Shown here piece by piece: positions 61,004 through 64,000 of a stretch of DNA of 64,000 bases. How positions within the stretch are numbered: the stretch's first letter is position 1; every line of letters begins with the position of its first letter. The stretch spans positions 47,830-111,829 of the forward strand of contig NZ_JAHESD010000011.1 of NCBI RefSeq assembly GCF_018598585.1, given 5' to 3'. A program made the position numbers and the translations under genes. The notes under the pieces are model-generated. The model did no database searches. It was not told the origin of the DNA and saw nothing but the letters and a program-made list of their open reading frames with translations. The stretch comes from Chryseosolibacter indicum (GTDB taxonomy: Bacteria > Bacteroidota > Bacteroidia > Cytophagales > Cyclobacteriaceae).

Positions 61004-62884
61004 ATGTCCTTTCTCAATTGGCTCAAGGGCCTGAAGATTCGCCTTAAACTTCTGGCTGCATTTGGCTCTGTACTTTTGCTATCTGTTCTTCTTATTATAT
61101 TTTCCATAACGTCGATAAATAAGATTATTTATTATAAATCAATAAATGAGCAAGTCGATGGACTTAAACTTCACCTCGAAACAATGGATGTCGCGGTAAA
61201 GGACTTCATGTATGAAGGTTATAAACTAAATGAGTTTCAAGAGATCGGTAAAAACAAATCTATTGATAAGTTTGATACCGCTTTGAACGCCGCCAACAGA
61301 ATATTATCTCAACTTGAAAATAGTGCGGAGTTAAAAAAATTCAAGACTGCCTCTGCCTCAAAAAACTTAAAATTAACTTTTGATAATATCGATAGCCATT
61401 TCAATTTACTAGTCACACTTCTAAAGAAAAGAGGCTTTAGAGATTTTGGACTTGAAGGTACTTTAAGAGATGCTATTCATAAAGTTGAAAATTCTGAATT
61501 TGAATATGATAAAGCAGAGATGCTTTCATTAAGGAGGCATGAGAAGGACTTCTTCTTGCGTAAAGATTTAAAGTATCAGGTTGAATTTAATAACGACATC
61601 GAAAAGTTCAAATCGCTTTTGAGAGCAAAAGAAGATGCAGACGCGCTAAAAGTTATAATAACAAACCTTGAAAACTACAGAAAGCAGTTTAATGATGTTG
61701 TTGAAATCGAAAAGCAGATAGGACTTAAAGAAACCGAAGGAATTCGTGGTGAGATAAAAAACAACTTCGAAACTACTAAGCCAGAACTTGAGAGATTTCG
61801 ATTGTCGGTTAAGGCAGACAATGAAAAGGAAATATTGCAAACAAAAATCATTCTTACAGTAATCTTTGGCTTTCAGTTATTAGTCGGTATGCTGATGGCC
61901 ATTCTCTATTCTAATCTTATTACCTCGCCAATAAAAGAAATAAGATCTGCCATGCAGGCACTGGCGAGTGGGCTCTTTCCGAAAAAATTAAAAGTATTTA
62001 CCAACGAAGAACTAGGACAAACAAAAAGTGCACTGAACCAATTTCTAGATCGAATAGCGTTTGCTTCGCAGTTTGCTATGCATCTTGGTAACGGTAATCT
62101 GGATGCCGAGTACGATGAAAAGTTTAGCAATGACGTGCTTGCGCAATCCATTATCAACATGCAAACAAAATTAAAGGAAGCTGAAGATCAGCAAGCAAAA
62201 ATTAATTGGGCAAATGAAGGTGCTGCAAGGTTTAATGAAATTTTAAAAAGCGAAGGCGAAAGTCTATCTGCTCTAGGCGATAAAGTGTTGAAAGTTCTTA
62301 TTCAATATCTGCACTGCAATCAAGGTGCGTTGTACATAATAGAAAAAGAGAACAACCAAGATACAATTGCCCGGATTTCGACGTACGCTTACGGCAAGAC
62401 AAAATCAGTTGAGGAGAGGCTAACGTGGGGAACAGGTTTAATAGGACAAAGCATTATCGAACGTTCTACAATTTACATTAAAGAGATACCAAAAGATTAT
62501 GTAAAAATAACTTCAGGTTTGGGTGAGGCAACGCCGCGAAATGTATTGATTGTTCCGCTTAAACAAAAGCAGCTTGTAATGGGTGTAATTGAATTGGCTT
62601 CCTTCCAGCTTCTTGAAAACTATCAGGTGGATTTTGTTGAAAAAATAGCGGAGAGTATTGCAACAATTTTATCGAATAAAAGAATATCACAGGAAACAGA
62701 ACGCTTGCTAAAAGAATCTCAACAAAGAGCAAATGAATTAGCCCACCAGGAAGAGGAAATGAGACAAAATGCGGAGGAGCTTCAGGCCACACAAGAGCAG
62801 CTCGAACGCCAGCGGATGGAAATGCATTTTGAGATCGAAAATCTTAAAAGACAACTGCGGAGATATAAAGAGGAAGTAGTATAA
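61004..62884 (+). CDS. Membrane sensor with HAMP and GAF domains and C-terminal coiled coil, no output domain
   Basis: A 626-residue protein. Membrane segments at ~16-38 and ~285-307 flank a helical periplasmic domain (~40-284, including LRRHEKDFFLRKDLKYQ). Then come a HAMP linker (~308-360, SPIKEIRSAMQALASGLFPKKLKVF...), helices, a GAF domain (~420-555: LIQYLHCNQGALYIIEKEN... NVLIVPLKQKQLVMGVIELASFQ) and a coiled coil (ELAHQEEEMRQNAEELQATQEQLERQ). In many Bacteroidota sensors that coiled coil leads into PAS or histidine kinase domains; here the protein ends. It probably signals by protein contact. It lies 94 nt after the TPR gene. Confidence 0.85.
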   Translation: MSFLNWLKGLKIRLKLLAAFGSVLLLSVLLIIFSITSINKIIYYKSINEQVDGLKLHLETMDVAVKDFMYEGYKLNEFQEIGKNKSIDKFDTALNAANRILSQLENSAELKKFKTASASKNLKLTFDNIDSHFNLLVTLLKKRGFRDFGLEGTLRDAIHKVENSEFEYDKAEMLSLRRHEKDFFLRKDLKYQVEFNNDIEKFKSLLRAKEDADALKVIITNLENYRKQFNDVVEIEKQIGLKETEGIRGEIKNNFETTKPELERFRLSVKADNEKEILQTKIILTVIFGFQLLVGMLMAILYSNLITSPIKEIRSAMQALASGLFPKKLKVFTNEELGQTKSALNQFLDRIAFASQFAMHLGNGNLDAEYDEKFSNDVLAQSIINMQTKLKEAEDQQAKINWANEGAARFNEILKSEGESLSALGDKVLKVLIQYLHCNQGALYIIEKENNQDTIARISTYAYGKTKSVEERLTWGTGLIGQSIIERSTIYIKEIPKDYVKITSGLGEATPRNVLIVPLKQKQLVMGVIELASFQLLENYQVDFVEKIAESIATILSNKRISQETERLLKESQQRANELAHQEEEMRQNAEELQATQEQLERQRMEMHFEIENLKRQLRRYKEEVV

Positions 62885-62897
62885 ACAAGAGAGGGAC

Positions 62898-63371
62898 TTA
62901 TTCAACCACCGCAATTACTGGGTCGCCCATTTTAATTAACCCACTTTTAATTATCCGCGCAGTTATCCCACCATGGCCGCGCATGGCATTGTAACCCCCT
63001 AATCCTAGGTTGGTCTCCATTCTTGAGCAGGGATGGCATTCACCCGAATATTCCAGAACAGCTTCGCCAACCTTGAATTTTTTTCCTTTAAGAGCCAGAA
63101 GGTTTATTCCAGCAACTACAATGTTCCTTCTTACCATTTCTGGTTTTACATCTCTGCCTAAAAAAGATGAGACAGCCTTAAGGTGCTCATCCTGAATTAA
63201 AGTTACTTGTCTTGAGCCAGAGCTTGCATACCTGTCGCCTTCAAGCCCTTTTTGATGAATAGCAACAACATGATCGAGCACAACCAATGGTTTTAGTCTT
63301 TCGGGTCTTACACTGATAAAGGTTACCCTTCCAGATCCATTAAAATTTTCCTGCAGCTCTTTTATCGTCAT
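62898..63371 (-). CDS. MOSC-domain protein
   Basis: A 157-residue stand-alone MOSC domain, the C-terminal sulfur-carrier domain of molybdenum cofactor sulfurases. Family features: VVAIHQKGLEGDRYASSGSRQVTLIQDEHL (~residue 35), RRNIVVAGINLLAL (~85) and the conserved Cys in YSGECHPCSRMETNLG (~112), followed by MRGHGGITARII. It is likely to handle sulfur or an N-hydroxylated or metal-sulfur substrate (compare YiiM). It is a single gene, convergent with the sensor gene 13 nt away. Confidence 0.93.
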   Translation of the reverse strand: MTIKELQENFNGSGRVTFISVRPERLKPLVVLDHVVAIHQKGLEGDRYASSGSRQVTLIQDEHLKAVSSFLGRDVKPEMVRRNIVVAGINLLALKGKKFKVGEAVLEYSGECHPCSRMETNLGLGGYNAMRGHGGITARIIKSGLIKMGDPVIAVVE

Positions 63372-63723
63372 AAAATCTATTCTTTTAACTGGTTTGATGG
63401 ATGTCGAAAAAATTAAGAATGCGTATATAGCTACTTCCTTCTGCCATCGGAGCAGCTATAGTAGTGATTCTGTGATATTTCACTGTTAATTCAATGATTC
63501 TTCAGCAAAAAGCCGTTTTTCAGTAAGTTGATACAAGGATCACAGAAGAACGACAGAAGCAATACTGATCACAGATGGGTAGCACGATGAGCCTGCACTT
63601 AAAATAAGGGCTTTAACGCTCGTACCCTGTATTTCAATTGAGCCGATAAAAAAGTAAAAAAATCAGGCACATAGTATGCATGCATAACAATTTTTTTTAC
63701 CTTTCGTTCTCTTCTGAAAACGA
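63372..63723. other. Non-coding gap upstream of the MarR-type gene
   Basis: About 350 nt with no reading frame that I can support. GATCACAGA occurs twice ~35 nt apart near 63540-63575, and TACCTTTC (one base off TAnnTTTG) lies ~25 nt before the MarR start and may be its -7 element. I see nothing else. Confidence 0.4.
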
Positions 63724-64000
63724 ATGCGCAGAGAAGAAACAGTAGATTACCATATTAAAGCGGCTTGGCATGCAATCGCACGAATGTATAACCAGCAAGC
63801 TATAAAAAATGACTTCACAATGTCAATGGGCTTCGTATTGTTAAATATTAATTCGGAAGAAGGTGTGCCGGCAACCAAAATCGCTCCGCTCATGGGTTTG
63901 GAAGCACGAAGCCTTACCCGCCTATTAAAAAGCATGGAGGAAAAGGGCTTTATCTATAGAATTGGAGATGCAAGTGATAAACGATTAGTGCGGATAGCGT
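63724..64000 (+). CDS. MarR-family transcriptional regulator, C-terminus cut by window edge
   Basis: The first ~92 codons of a winged-helix regulator: MRREETVDYHIKAAWHAIARMYNQQA (dimer helix), FTMSMGFVLLNINSEEGVPATKIAPLMGLEARSLTRLLKSMEEKGFIYR (DNA-recognition helix-turn-helix) and the wing GDASDKRLVRI (DxRxxR-like). Such proteins are usually repressors released by phenolic ligands or oxidants. The target genes are probably beyond the window edge. Confidence 0.9.
   Translation, partial: MRREETVDYHIKAAWHAIARMYNQQAIKNDFTMSMGFVLLNINSEEGVPATKIAPLMGLEARSLTRLLKSMEEKGFIYRIGDASDKRLVRIA

Overview
The window looks like a chromosomal segment of a Bacteroidota bacterium, most likely from the Cytophagales. 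Evidence seen in the sequence: AT-rich DNA, almost no Shine-Dalgarno sites, several perfect TAnnTTTG -7 promoter elements, many lipoproteins with a C after a short hydrophobic stretch, and lineage-typical genes (DUF4175-type coiled-coil protein, DksA-like protein with a histone-like tail, Ig-like lipoproteins, lamin-tail protein, YbeY with the KDK variant motif). No insertion sequence, prophage, CRISPR array or broken gene was found; this is core chromosome with ordinary housekeeping and cell-surface genes.

Layout. 1-9.4 kb: truncated M1 aminopeptidase, purM, an orphan FtsX/MacB-type permease, a SpoU/TrmH methyltransferase, mutS and a fatty acyl desaturase. 9.5-9.8 kb: tRNA-Gly(GCC) and tRNA-Leu(TAA). 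10-22.5 kb: beta-propeller protein, TPR protein, M20 amidohydrolase, Rieske protein, two unknown exported proteins, a short cluster of DUF1801, AlkC-like DNA glycosylase and DUF763, a membrane-anchored metallo-beta-lactamase-fold enzyme, a tandem pair of diverged paralogues and a lipoprotein. 22.6-34 kb: an 800-residue GAF protein, lipoproteins, PrsW-type protease, cysteine-free thioredoxin-like protein, nitroreductase, amidohydrolase, TPR protein, RDD protein and a large M14 peptidase. 34-43 kb, all on the minus strand: GH3 hexosaminidase-hutG-hutF-GNAT operon, DinB-dacB, and dksA-like, scpB and a 23S pseudouridine synthase. 43-49 kb: isoaspartyl peptidase, large lamin-tail surface protein, asd, comF.

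49-59 kb is the most striking part. A co-directional array (CMD protein, small unknown, DUF4175 protein, HATPase, ybeY, mnmG, methyltransferase, Ig-like lipoprotein) carries four ParB-binding (parS) palindromes: one at 49851 and three between ybeY and mnmG. It ends at a non-coding AT-rich stretch (58763-59067) with two perfect inverted DnaA boxes, several near-perfect ones, and an A/T-only-like tract. Together these make this stretch a strong candidate for the chromosomal replication origin, with the parS cluster about 4.5 kb away. Beyond it lie a TPR protein, a HAMP-GAF membrane sensor, a MOSC protein and the start of a MarR regulator cut by the window edge.

All functional assignments come from reading motifs by eye; no database search was possible. 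Several gene starts were moved from the longest possible reading frame to an internal start where a signal peptide, family length or neighbour spacing favoured it; these are stated in each entry.
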